This document shows, in pieces, positions 6,881-14,656 of a stretch of 15,238 nt of DNA. The notes under the pieces were generated by a model. It ran no database searches. It saw nothing but the letters and a program-made list of their open reading frames with translations, and was not told the origin of the DNA. Position 1 is the stretch's first letter, and each line of letters starts with the position of its first letter. Position numbers and translations under genes: made by a program. The DNA lies in assembly GCA_963929765.1 (NCBI GenBank), contig CAWVKD010000002.1, forward strand, positions 1 through 15,238, written 5' to 3'. Origin of the DNA: RGIG529 sp963929765. GTDB lineage: Bacteria; Bacillota; Clostridia; Oscillospirales; Oscillospiraceae.

Positions 6881-6919
6881 AGGGCCTGCTGCAATCAATA
6901 CTTGCAGCAGGCCCTTTTT
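6881..6919 (+). terminator. Terminator of the collagen-like gene
   Basis: GGGCCTGCTGCAA (6882-6894) pairs with TTGCAGCAGGCCC (6902-6914) over a 7-nt loop, followed by TTTTT (6915-6919). It is a textbook rho-independent terminator 60 bp after the stop at 6819. The minus-strand exit (TTGGCGATTTTT) is weaker but may also end the small gene at 6997-7245. Confidence 0.92.
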
Positions 6920-6996
6920 GTCCGATATCGTAAACACAAGATAATATATAGGCAGTCCCATATTTACCGCCTCTTTTGCTCTATCCATGTTTTTAG

Positions 6997-7245
6997 CTAT
7001 ATTTCAAAGGAAGCTCTTTTGAATGCTGTCTGTATGTGCTTCATACACATTCCCAATGCCTTACGTTCTGCCATGAGAAGCTCTGTTTTTAACGCCATCT
7101 CTCTCATTTCTTGAACGTATCGTCCCACATACTCTCCAAATAAATCTGCAGGATACCCAATCTTTTTCATCCATTCAATCAGTTCTGACCAATGACCACT
7201 ATCCTCTTTATTTTGAGTTGAAATATCATAAGATTTTATTTCCAT
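6997..7245 (-). CDS. Small hypothetical protein
   Basis: I do not recognise this 82-residue product. It starts MEIKSYDISTQNKEDSGHW and is soluble, with a mixed-charge helical C-terminal half (EYVGRYVQEMREMALKTELL, AERKALGMCMKHIQTAF) that could form a coiled coil or helical hairpin. No membrane segment, signal peptide or catalytic motif is visible. ATG 7245 is chosen because GGGAGGTG lies 9 nt upstream; the frame continues open to a GTG at 7326 that lacks a ribosome binding site. It is transcribed divergently from the EFR1-type gene and away from it; no clear promoter was found. It could still be a spurious frame, though the ribosome binding site argues for a real gene. Confidence 0.55.
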   Translation of the reverse strand: MEIKSYDISTQNKEDSGHWSELIEWMKKIGYPADLFGEYVGRYVQEMREMALKTELLMAERKALGMCMKHIQTAFKRASFEI

Positions 7246-7371
7246 CACTTTTGCACCTCCCATTGAACTCAGTGTATCACGTTGTATTTGCAAAATTCGG
7301 TTAAATTCATCGAATCCGCTCTTCACTCATAAAGATTTTTGATCACAGTCCTCTTGTTTCTCTCCCCGCCA

Positions 7372-7400
7372 TTGACTGGATCGCTGTAAAGCAGTATACT
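7372..7400 (+). promoter_or_regulatory. Sigma-A promoter of the EFR1-type gene
   Basis: -35 TTGACT (7372-7377), a 17-nt spacer, -10 TATACT (7395-7400), on the plus strand 57 bp before the start codon. The leader carries GGAGGGAG (7443-7450) just before ATG 7458. Confidence 0.8.
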
Positions 7401-7457
7401 TAATAAAACATTTTCACATAAAACACAATATGTGACCGAGGTGGAGGGAGTGTTTAA

Positions 7458-8234
7458 ATGGTATTATACTTTAGTGGAACAGGAAACAGCCAATATGTTG
7501 CAGCTCGCATTGCATCTTCTACACACGACTCAATACTCTCTATCAATGAACAGATCAAACATCATTATGATACTTCTATTTCCTCTTCCTTACCATTTGT
7601 TTTCGTGCTGCCAACACATGGCTGGCGTATTCCTCGCATCGTAGAACATTGGATTGAAAATACTTCGTTGATTGGCAATACTTATGCCTACTTTGTTCTT
7701 ACCTGTGGCGATGGAACAGGTAATGCAAAACGATACTGTAGATTGCTCTGTCAGAAAAAAGGTTGGACTTTTATGGGTCTTGCCTCCATTGTTATGCCAG
7801 AAAATTATATTGCTATGTTTCCTGTACCAGACCAGGAACAGGCAGAACGTATCATCCAGGCAGCAGAGCCTCACATTACTTCTGTCATAAATACCATAAA
7901 GAAGCAAGAGCCTCTTCCAAAATCGCCTGTCTCCTTCATTGGCTGGCTGGAAAGTGGAATTGTAAATCCCCTTTTCTGTACATTTCTCATTCGATCCAAA
8001 GGGTTCTATACGACAGATGCCTGTGTTGGCTGCGGTCAATGCGTCACCTTGTGCCCCACTAACAATATCACCCTTTTCAAGGGTAAACCACATTGGGGTA
8101 AAGCTTGTACCCATTGTATGGCTTGTATCTGTCGTTGTCCTCATGAGGCCATTGAATACAAACGCCGATCAAAAGGAAAACCTCGTTATTTTCTTCATCC
8201 CAATGAAAATGTTATAATAGATGACGAATCCTAA
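7458..8234 (+). CDS. EFR1-type flavodoxin/4Fe-4S ferredoxin fusion
   Basis: A 258-residue cytoplasmic electron-transfer protein. The N terminus, MVLYFSGTGNSQYVA, is a flavodoxin-type FMN phosphate loop (SGTGNS); FVFVLPTHGWRIPR and VLTCGDGTGNA are further flavin-site segments. The C-terminal quarter has two cysteine motifs, CVGCGQCVTLCP (C189, C192, C195, C199) and CTHCMACICRCP (C217, C220, C223, C227), each able to hold a [4Fe-4S] cluster. This order (flavodoxin then bacterial ferredoxin) is that of the EFR1 family found widely in anaerobic Bacillota. It has its own sigma-A promoter and a terminator directly downstream, so it is a single-gene unit. Redox partners are not indicated by neighbours. 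Confidence 0.92.
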   Translation: MVLYFSGTGNSQYVAARIASSTHDSILSINEQIKHHYDTSISSSLPFVFVLPTHGWRIPRIVEHWIENTSLIGNTYAYFVLTCGDGTGNAKRYCRLLCQKKGWTFMGLASIVMPENYIAMFPVPDQEQAERIIQAAEPHITSVINTIKKQEPLPKSPVSFIGWLESGIVNPLFCTFLIRSKGFYTTDACVGCGQCVTLCPTNNITLFKGKPHWGKACTHCMACICRCPHEAIEYKRRSKGKPRYFLHPNENVIIDDES

Positions 8235-8246
8235 ACATAGAAAAAC

Positions 8247-8291
8247 ATAGAAAAACAGGTCCCGCTTAACAAGTGGGACCTGTTTTTCTAT
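8247..8291. terminator. Bidirectional terminator between convergent genes
   Basis: A 17-bp perfect stem (8247-8263 with 8275-8291; core ACAGGTCCC/GGGACCTGT) plus GC and GU pairs closes a short loop. It is flanked by A runs on the left and T runs on the right, so it works on both strands. It sits between the stop of the EFR1-type gene (8234) and the stop of the hydrolase (8294). Confidence 0.92.
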
Positions 8292-8293
8292 AT

Positions 8294-9070
8294 TTATAGT
8301 GTCTTAATGGTTTGCTTTTTCTCAGGAGATTGGAAAAAAGTCGTTGCCAATTGTAGCACCTTCTGGGGTGCAGAGGGAATGGATAAGCTATGATCTCCTC
8401 CAGGAACGATGGTCAAAGGTACATCAAACTTTAAAGCAAACCGTTTTGCCTGTTCTACGGGTATCGTTTCATCTTCTGCACCATGGATCATATATAGCTG
8501 CACTTTTCCCGGCTGATAACACTGAAACAAATCATGACATTCCAAATCGTTTAAAAACGCTTCTGTGATTTGGATGGGACGAGTACTATTTCCAAAAAGG
8601 ACATATCCCTGTTTTTCCCATTGCTCCCTTGCCTCTTCCGTTGGATGGAGGAATAAATCTGGCATATTCACAGCAGCCGAACGGCAAAAAGATTGCAATC
8701 CTGTCCCTCTTCCTTCTGAAAGATACAGAAGATTGATATAGGCACCAAAGCTAGAGGAAAAGTAGACAATCTTTACTTCTGGCATCATGGTTAGAACTTG
8801 TTGCTCCACTGCAGCCAAATCTTGCATACATGTCTCTATTCGTAACATTTCTCCATCCACTGGGCTTTCTCCATGGGCCGGAAAATCAAAGGCTACCACT
8901 CCTATACCTTGCTTTGGTAGTTCTTTCAGCAGCATTTGCGCTGTCGGACTCTCTTTGCTGCTCCCAAATCCATGGCTTACAATACAAATTTTTTCTTCCT
9001 TTCCTTTTATTTCCCAAAGGCAAGGAATGTCATACCCATTTTTACCTGCAATCCTTTGCTGTATCATCAT
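8294..9070 (-). CDS. Alpha/beta hydrolase
   Basis: A 258-residue serine hydrolase of the alpha/beta fold, with no signal peptide. Visible landmarks are VSHGFGSSKES (oxyanion region, residues 32-41), VVAFDFPAHGESP (58-70), the nucleophile elbow YFSSSFGAY, MIHGAEDETIP with D200, and GGDHSLS with H227. The elbow places S107 as nucleophile, but the usual first Gly of G-x-S-x-G is Ser (S-S-S-F-G). The likely triad is S107-D200-H227. A second ATG follows the first (9067); GGAG lies 5 nt before the 9070 ATG. It lies 84 bp after the DUF1287 gene on the same strand, so co-transcription is possible. The substrate is unknown; family members are esterases, acyl-hydrolases or peptidases. Confidence 0.88.
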   Translation of the reverse strand: MMIQQRIAGKNGYDIPCLWEIKGKEEKICIVSHGFGSSKESPTAQMLLKELPKQGIGVVAFDFPAHGESPVDGEMLRIETCMQDLAAVEQQVLTMMPEVKIVYFSSSFGAYINLLYLSEGRGTGLQSFCRSAAVNMPDLFLHPTEEAREQWEKQGYVLFGNSTRPIQITEAFLNDLECHDLFQCYQPGKVQLYMIHGAEDETIPVEQAKRFALKFDVPLTIVPGGDHSLSIPSAPQKVLQLATTFFQSPEKKQTIKTL

Positions 9071-9154
9071 TCCATCTCCGTTCTTGGTTTTCTCTTCACA
9101 CTTTCCTGTCCTGCTTTCTTATGTAAGGATGGTGACCTTGAAATGACAGTTGAA

Positions 9155-9838
9155 TTATGGATTAGATGGTGTCCATCGATAGTGAGCCACAATAGTCTCA
9201 TGCGTCAATGCATCCTCTTCATAACTTGGCCATCCATTGTGATGAATAATATAAGGCACACCATCTTGATTTCGTCGATCTGAAACAATGGCAATATGTT
9301 TGGGGTAGATCACAATGTCTCCCGGTTGCCAAGCTGCAAGAGCTGAAACTTCAGTCGTAAGCGTTTCCCCATATCGTTTGAAAAAAACATTTAAATTTTT
9401 TACTCGACGGAAATCGATATTCGGGTCGGGTACTTGAATGGTAGGATATGCATCTCTGTGCGATACAATATCTGCATCTATCATTCCTTTCAAATCATAC
9501 CCTGCTGCCTGAAATGCGCTCCAAATGACATCGGTACAAACGCCAATTCCTTCTGGAGGATAACCACCAGATTCATACGTGCTTTCATATTTAGGTCGGG
9601 TGCTTACATAAGCTCGTGCTCCCAATAAAATATCTCGGTAATCATCGATTCCGTCTCCGTCTTTATCATAGGGACTTTTTAACGTTTCTATCCCAAAATC
9701 CTGAGCTGTATAGTAATGCGTTCCAAACAATCGCTCTGGATAGGCTAGCAATATCTCACATAAAAGTATAATAACCAGCAGAACAATAGCAATGATACAG
9801 CCACGTTTAAGCCACAAATGATTCTGTTTTGGTTCCAT
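9155..9838 (-). CDS. Membrane-anchored DUF1287 protein
   Basis: A 227-residue protein. Residues 12-32 form one membrane helix (GCIIAIVLLVIILLCEILLA), so the rest is probably outside the membrane. The DUF1287 region (as in E. coli YijF) follows. This family belongs to the NlpC/P60-like papain fold, and the expected Cys and His are seen in GIGVCTDVIW (C101) and YPKHIAIVSD (H181), with HHNG at 199-202. A DKDGDGIDD loop (58-66) resembles a calcium-binding loop. The ATG (9838) overlaps the NhaC stop in TGATG, implying translational coupling, and a longer frame to 10018 lies wholly inside the NhaC gene. Cell-wall peptide hydrolysis is a reasonable guess, not shown. Confidence 0.88.
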   Translation of the reverse strand: MEPKQNHLWLKRGCIIAIVLLVIILLCEILLAYPERLFGTHYYTAQDFGIETLKSPYDKDGDGIDDYRDILLGARAYVSTRPKYESTYESGGYPPEGIGVCTDVIWSAFQAAGYDLKGMIDADIVSHRDAYPTIQVPDPNIDFRRVKNLNVFFKRYGETLTTEVSALAAWQPGDIVIYPKHIAIVSDRRNQDGVPYIIHHNGWPSYEEDALTHETIVAHYRWTPSNP

Positions 9839-11157
9839 CACTTTCCTTTCTTCTTTGACCCAGGTTCTACCGCAATCCAAATAAGAGCACTGATTCCCAT
9901 TAAAATGGGGTAAAAAAGATACGGTATCATTTGAATGGGTGAGACAGTCAGGCCAACAGAGGCCGCGCCTGCCGAGGCATAAAGAAGTTGAGCACCATAA
10001 GGAATAATCCCTTGCCAAACTGATGTAAAAATATCCAAAAGAGACGCTGTACGCTTGGATGTTAAACCAAATTCATCCGAAATATCTTTTGCAATAGGAC
10101 CTGTGATAACAATAGCAACTGTATTATTGGCCGTTGAAATATCCACCAAAGAGCTGAGAGCTGCAATACCAAATTGTGCGCCTTTTTTCGTTTTTACTCT
10201 TTTTCGAATGGTGTATAGCAAGAAATCAATTCCCCCGTTGGCCTTTACCAATCCAATAATGCCTGCTACAACGATGGAGATAACTGTGATATCATACATG
10301 TTCATAATGCCGCCGCTTCCATCGGGGCCTTTGGCAATAACAGAAAAGATATTGGCAACAGCTATACTCCCTGTGGCAACTCCTACGACAACTGATAAAA
10401 CAGTTCCTAACACTAGAACCAGAAATACATTTAATCCACAAAGGGCACCTACTAAAACCACCAAATAAGGCAGAATTTTAAAGAAATTATAATCTAGTAC
10501 ACCCGTAATCTGATAAGTAGAATTCCATGTTACAACAAGGAAAATAATCAATGTAACAATTGCTGCCGGTAAAACAATTTTAAAATTTTCCCGGAACTTA
10601 TCTCTCATATCGCAACCTTGGGTTCGGGCAGCTGCAATGGTCGTATCAGAAATCATAGAAAGGTTATCACCAAACATAGCACCGCAAACCACTGCACCTA
10701 CGCACAATGCACCAGACAAACCGGTTTTTTGGCTGATACCCGCTGCTATGGGCGCCAATGCAGCAATGGTCCCTACAGAAGTACCCATAGCCGTCGAAAT
10801 AAAGCAACCAATGACAAACAACCCTGTTACCGCAACACTGGGCGGTAAGATCGTTAAACTGAAATTAACCGTACTTTCAACACCACCAGCCGCCTGTACA
10901 GCACCAGAAAATGCACCCGCCAAGACAAAGATCAAACACATGATCATAATATTTTGATCTCCCATGCCGGCAGCTACCGTAGACAATTTATCCGCAAAGC
11001 TTCTTTTTGGATTCTGCAAAAAAGCCACAACCAATGCGATGAGAAATCCTACAATAGCCGGCATGGCATAAAAATCATGAAACAAAATACCGCTTCCAAT
11101 AAACACAATAAGAAACACTAAAATTGGCAACAGTGCACTGGCTTTCCCCTTGTTCAT
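9838..11157 (-). CDS. NhaC-family Na+/H+ antiporter-type transporter
   Basis: A 439-residue polytopic membrane protein with about ten to twelve helices. NhaC-family features include MCLIFVLAGAFSGAVQAAGG, GCFISTAMGTSVGTIAALAP, GAMFGDNLSMISDTTIAAA (the conserved discontinuous-helix segment) and ISTANNTVAIVITGPIAKDI. The family includes Na+/H+ antiporters and Na+-coupled organic-acid or amino-acid exchangers such as MleN. ATG 11157 is chosen because GGAGGAG lies 7 nt upstream; an ATG-like start at 11187 would bury that site. It has its own promoter (11250-11278) and a structured leader (11175-11237), and is coupled to the DUF1287 gene. The neighbouring peptidases and cysteine synthase hint that an amino acid could be the exchanged substrate (inference). 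Confidence 0.9.
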   Translation of the reverse strand: MNKGKASALLPILVFLIVFIGSGILFHDFYAMPAIVGFLIALVVAFLQNPKRSFADKLSTVAAGMGDQNIMIMCLIFVLAGAFSGAVQAAGGVESTVNFSLTILPPSVAVTGLFVIGCFISTAMGTSVGTIAALAPIAAGISQKTGLSGALCVGAVVCGAMFGDNLSMISDTTIAAARTQGCDMRDKFRENFKIVLPAAIVTLIIFLVVTWNSTYQITGVLDYNFFKILPYLVVLVGALCGLNVFLVLVLGTVLSVVVGVATGSIAVANIFSVIAKGPDGSGGIMNMYDITVISIVVAGIIGLVKANGGIDFLLYTIRKRVKTKKGAQFGIAALSSLVDISTANNTVAIVITGPIAKDISDEFGLTSKRTASLLDIFTSVWQGIIPYGAQLLYASAGAASVGLTVSPIQMIPYLFYPILMGISALIWIAVEPGSKKKGK

Positions 11158-11174
11158 CACATTCTCCTCCATGT

Positions 11175-11237
11175 AAACAAACTGCATACCGTTTGTTTCT
11201 TTTCATAAAACATTTGAAAATTGTGAAAAGAAACAAA
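11175..11237 (-). promoter_or_regulatory. mRNA leader with two mutually exclusive hairpins
   Basis: In the NhaC leader (minus strand) segment A (11237-11225, TTTGTTTCTTTTC) can pair perfectly over 13 bp with segment B (11204-11192). B's AAACAAAC end (11198-11191) can instead pair over 8 bp with segment C (11182-11175, GTTTGTTT). C ends 3-4 nt before the ribosome binding site. A lies right at the predicted 5' end of the transcript. The layout is that of an RNA switch, but I recognise no known riboswitch class. Confidence 0.5.
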
Positions 11238-11249
11238 TCTACGAGGGAT

Positions 11250-11278
11250 ATTATGGTCGAAAACCGTCGTTTTGTCAA
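11250..11278 (-). promoter_or_regulatory. Sigma-A promoter of the NhaC-family gene
   Basis: On the minus strand: -35 TTGACA (11278-11273), 17-nt spacer, -10 CATAAT (11255-11250). Predicted start near 11243 gives a leader of about 85 nt. The 225-bp gap from the cysteine synthase stop fits a separate transcription unit. Confidence 0.75.
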
Positions 11279-11382
11279 GCATTGCACTAGTTTTACTGTT
11301 CTGCATTGAACAGATGGTCCGAATCTTGATAATCATACGTTTTGTGCATCATGAAAATGAACCTAGGAAGAACATCTCATGT

Positions 11383-12321
11383 TCATTCTTTTTCTGTAAA
11401 CAGTGACGTGGATAAGTATCGATCTCCCAAGTCTGGCAAAAGAACTACGATGTTCTTCCCCTGATTCTCTGGTCGTTTTGCCAATTGGATGGCCGCCCAA
11501 AGAGCAGCTCCGGAGGAAATACCTATTAAAATTCCTTCTTTACGTGCCATTTCCCTTCCTATTGTAAATGCATCTTCATGATCCACCGGGATTACTTCAT
11601 CATAGATCTTTGTATTAAGAACCTTGGGAATAAACCCTGCACCAATCCCTTGAATCTGATGGGCTCCGCTTTTTCCGGCTGATAAAACAGGGGAGTCTTT
11701 TGGTTCCACTGCAACCACCTTGACGTCTGGATTTTTCTCTTTCAGGTATTCCCCTACACCTGTCAGAGTACCACCAGTTCCCACACCTGCCACAAACACA
11801 TCAACCTCTCCATCTGTTTGTTGCCAAATTTCAGGACCTGTGGTTTCTTTATGGGCCTTTGGATTGGAAGGATTTTCAAATTGGCCTGGGATCCAACTGG
11901 CTGGGATTGCCTTTGCAAGCTCTTCTGCTTTTGCAATAGCTCCTGCCATTCCTAAAGCCCCTTCTGTCAAAACCAGTTCGGCCCCATATGCTCTGAGCAA
12001 TAATTTTCTCTCATGACTCATAGTCTCTGGCATTGTTAAAATAATACGATATCCTTTCGATGCAGCAATCGCCGCAAGGCCAATACCTGTATTTCCGCTG
12101 GTTGGTTCAATGATAACAGAATGGGAAGTCAATTTTCCCTCTTTTTCTGCATCTTCAATCATTTTTTTTGCTACTCTGTCCTTCACGCTTCCTGCTGGAT
12201 TAAAATATTCCAATTTGGCTAACACACGTGCAGACAGCTGATAGGATTTTTCCAAGTTTTCTACTTCGAATAAAGGTGTCTTTCCAATCAACTCAGAAAC
12301 CGAATGATAAATGTTCGCCAT
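11383..12321 (-). CDS. cysK: Cysteine synthase (O-acetylserine sulfhydrylase)
   Basis: A 312-residue PLP enzyme that makes cysteine from O-acetylserine and sulfide in the cytoplasm. The PLP lysine is K47 in NPAGSVKDR; the substrate loop is PTSGNTG (73-79); the phosphate-binding loop is GVGTGGTLTG (179-188); the pyridine-nitrogen serine lies in GISSGAA (268-273). IPGQFENPSNPKAH is also characteristic. Length and motifs fit CysK rather than the longer cystathionine beta-synthase. ATG 12321 is chosen for AGAAAGGA 8 nt upstream; the frame runs open to 12438 inside the peptidase gene. It follows the P1 peptidase by 14 bp, so the two are co-transcribed. No T-box or S-box leader is visible before the operon. 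A CysM-type or related beta-synthase activity cannot be excluded. Confidence 0.93.
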   Translation of the reverse strand: MANIYHSVSELIGKTPLFEVENLEKSYQLSARVLAKLEYFNPAGSVKDRVAKKMIEDAEKEGKLTSHSVIIEPTSGNTGIGLAAIAASKGYRIILTMPETMSHERKLLLRAYGAELVLTEGALGMAGAIAKAEELAKAIPASWIPGQFENPSNPKAHKETTGPEIWQQTDGEVDVFVAGVGTGGTLTGVGEYLKEKNPDVKVVAVEPKDSPVLSAGKSGAHQIQGIGAGFIPKVLNTKIYDEVIPVDHEDAFTIGREMARKEGILIGISSGAALWAAIQLAKRPENQGKNIVVLLPDLGDRYLSTSLFTEKE

Positions 12322-12335
12322 TTTATTTTTCCTTT

Positions 12336-13328
12336 CTATTGTTGAATGTTCTCTTCCTGGCGTTTTTGTTGTAGTTCTTGATAGGAAATACGCTGTCCTA
12401 GAGAATCTGCCTGTTTCACTGCATTGAGAATGGCACACCTCACAGCTTCCGCAGCTAAAATACCAACAGCATCAAAGTTAGCTGTTATGTGACCTGTACA
12501 CATAGCAAACATTGTGTCTCCATCAAACACTGAGTGAGCAGGTCGTACTGCTCTAGCAATTCCATTATGCCCCAACATTGCCAATTTTGTTGCTTGCGCT
12601 TTGTGCATCCTTGCGTTAGAGATAATACAGCCAATGATAGTATTTCCACTAAACAAATCTTTGCCATCATCATAAGATTCCAATAAAACTCTTTGAGAAT
12701 CCGCCATGGAAATCTTATCATCGTTTAAAGCTCCAGCAATGATTTGTCCAGTCTGGCTGTCAAAGATATCACCTACACAATTTACTGCCATTACAGCGCC
12801 TACCATCAATTCGCCTTGTTGAAATGCAGCTGTCCCCAGTCCACCTTTCATAGCAAATGCCTTACCTCGTGCTTTACCAATCGTAGCACCTGTGCCAGCG
12901 CCAACGCTGCCTTCTGTCCACATACCATTGTACGCCTGCTTGCAAGCTTCATAGCCCATCGCAGCATCAGGACGCACATCTGCTGCTCCGCATTTGAGGT
13001 CAAATAAAATCGCAGCACATACATTGGGAACCACAGTTACTCCTACATCACGTCCGATTTTTCGTTCTTCCAAAAAGCGCATCACTCCGCCTGCTGCATC
13101 TAGGCCGAACGAGCTTCCCCCCGCTAAAACCACAGCATGTGTCTGAGTACGGTTATTGACAGGGTTTAACGCATCTGTATCTCTTGTTCCAGGCGAGCCT
13201 CCTCGAACATCCACACCACATACGGCACCTTGTTCACATAATATAACTGTACACCCTGTAGCAGCTTCTAGATCTTGTGCGTTTCCAATATAAAACCCTG
13301 GAATTGTTTGAATGTTAATTTCCTGCAT
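12336..13328 (-). CDS. P1 family (S58) self-processing peptidase
   Basis: A 330-residue enzyme of the DmpA/BapA/NylC type (MEROPS S58), N-terminal-nucleophile hydrolases that cut themselves into alpha and beta chains. Typical segments are GCTVILCEQGAVCGVDVRGG, THAVVLAGGSSFGLDAAGGV, GSVGAGTGATIGK and GDIFDSQTGQIIAGA. The expected self-cleavage point is Asn229-Thr230 in SGNTIIGCIISNA, leaving Thr230 as the new N-terminal nucleophile. ATG 13328 is chosen for GAGGAG 7 nt upstream; a longer frame to 13355 is less likely. It lies between the M20 peptidase (46 bp upstream) and cysK (14 bp downstream). Known members cleave N-terminal residues, beta-peptides or nylon oligomers; the natural substrate here is unknown. 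Confidence 0.92.
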   Translation of the reverse strand: MQEINIQTIPGFYIGNAQDLEAATGCTVILCEQGAVCGVDVRGGSPGTRDTDALNPVNNRTQTHAVVLAGGSSFGLDAAGGVMRFLEERKIGRDVGVTVVPNVCAAILFDLKCGAADVRPDAAMGYEACKQAYNGMWTEGSVGAGTGATIGKARGKAFAMKGGLGTAAFQQGELMVGAVMAVNCVGDIFDSQTGQIIAGALNDDKISMADSQRVLLESYDDGKDLFSGNTIIGCIISNARMHKAQATKLAMLGHNGIARAVRPAHSVFDGDTMFAMCTGHITANFDAVGILAAEAVRCAILNAVKQADSLGQRISYQELQQKRQEENIQQ

Positions 13329-13374
13329 ATTTCTGCTCCTCAATGTTTGAATCATTTATGTTTTATCCTTATTT

Positions 13375-14499
13375 TTACGCGGGATCTGTCATCAACTGAA
13401 CAACAATTTCCGAAGCTCGCACTAACTCGTCCAGCCTGGACCATTCTTTCACACTGTGGCAGTCTTCCATTCCACAAGCCAACGCTACACCGCATAAACC
13501 ATGCTGTACAAAATGATTGTTATCACTGCCCCCAAAGGTTTGAACCAGCTGGAAAGGCACCCCGCATGCTTCACATGCACGTCTTGCACGCGCAATAACC
13601 GGAGACTCTTTTGGTATCTCATAGGCGATACACCCAAATCGATGGTCAAAGGAAACCGTAACTCCAAATGCTTTGCCAATTTCGGTAAAACGAGTTTTTA
13701 TATTGTTGTACATCTCCAGTGTGGCCTCGTGCTGATAACTCCGGATCTCTCCTTGCACAATACATGTTTCGGAAACAATATTCCGAGCTGTTCCGCCTTG
13801 TATGATTCCAAAATTGACTGTAAGCTCATCTCCTACATGACCCTGTTTGAAGGAAGCAATAGCCTTTGCCGCTGCTGCAATGGCATTTGCACCTGTTTCA
13901 GGTGCAAAACCTGCATGTGCCGCTCTTCCTTTGCAGGCGACTGTAAATGCCAAAATAGTTGGTGTGCGATAGGCACAGCTACCCACAGGGCCCGACAGAT
14001 CCAACACGTATGCTTCTTTTGATTGTAAAATAGAATAGTCAAAACACAAGGCACCGCCACTGTAGATTTCTTCTGCAACTGTAAAAAGGAATTCTACCTC
14101 CCGGTGAGGGATTTCTTGTTCTATCACTGTTGCAATAGCTTCTATAAGCACTGCAACGCCAGCTAAGTCATCAGCACCTAAAACCGTATCGCCTGCGCTT
14201 TGAATGACGCCATTGGGCAACAAAATGGCTTGTTTCCCTCTGGATGGTTCTACCGTATCTAAATGGGCAGAAAACAATAATGGTTTGGAACCTGACATTG
14301 TTTCATTCCAGTGAGAATATAAATTTCCACAATTGCCCCCCAATTGTTCCCCTGCGCAATCTTCTACTACAGGTAATCCCAAAGCATTCAGCCGTTTCTT
14401 TATATAGGATCCTATTTCTTTTTCTCCCAGTGATGGACTGTCAATGGATACAAGATCCTGAAACGTCTGAAACAAACGGCTTTGATTGACTCTTCCCAT
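13375..14499 (-). CDS. M20 family metallopeptidase (PepT-like)
   Basis: A 374-residue cytoplasmic di-zinc peptidase. Metal ligands and catalytic residues are in place: SAHLDT (H79, D81), GADDLAG (bridging D110), TVAEEIYSGG (general base E143, ligand E144), VLDLSG (D167) and EDCHSVKEW (H348). The dimerisation lid sits at about 185-290 with KGRAAHAGFAPETGANAI. Overall it is closest to the PepT/M20B tripeptidase type, but this level of assignment is by eye. ATG 14499 is chosen for GGAAGTG 7 nt upstream over a start at 14538. It is the first gene of the minus-strand string with the P1 peptidase and cysK. I see only weak promoter matches upstream (TGGTCA, 17 nt, TATGCT near 14543-14571). Confidence 0.92.
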   Translation of the reverse strand: MGRVNQSRLFQTFQDLVSIDSPSLGEKEIGSYIKKRLNALGLPVVEDCAGEQLGGNCGNLYSHWNETMSGSKPLLFSAHLDTVEPSRGKQAILLPNGVIQSAGDTVLGADDLAGVAVLIEAIATVIEQEIPHREVEFLFTVAEEIYSGGALCFDYSILQSKEAYVLDLSGPVGSCAYRTPTILAFTVACKGRAAHAGFAPETGANAIAAAAKAIASFKQGHVGDELTVNFGIIQGGTARNIVSETCIVQGEIRSYQHEATLEMYNNIKTRFTEIGKAFGVTVSFDHRFGCIAYEIPKESPVIARARRACEACGVPFQLVQTFGGSDNNHFVQHGLCGVALACGMEDCHSVKEWSRLDELVRASEIVVQLMTDPA

Positions 14500-14656
14500 A
14501 GATACACTTCCTTTTTTACATTCTATTTGATCTAGCATACCATAGAATATTCCTCTTGACCAGCCTGTTTAACGTTTGCATTGCATCTCTGCATCATATA
14601 TAAGCCCCATATTCCCTCGCTTCATTCCAAACAATAGATACTTCTATTTGCTTTGT

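Noticed and set aside
6788..6988. 66-codon minus-strand frame starting MDRAKEAVNMG
   Set aside because: It runs through both arms of the collagen-gene terminator and into the collagen gene itself, and has no convincing ribosome binding site.
11350..11395. Short inverted repeats (GAACAT/ATGTTC and AATGAAC/GTTCATT) after cysK
   Set aside because: Only 6-7 bp stems with poor T tracts on the minus strand; too weak to call a terminator.
13501..14022. 173-codon Cys-rich plus-strand frame opposite the M20 peptidase
   Set aside because: Antisense to conserved zinc-peptidase sequence; composition is that of a shadow frame.
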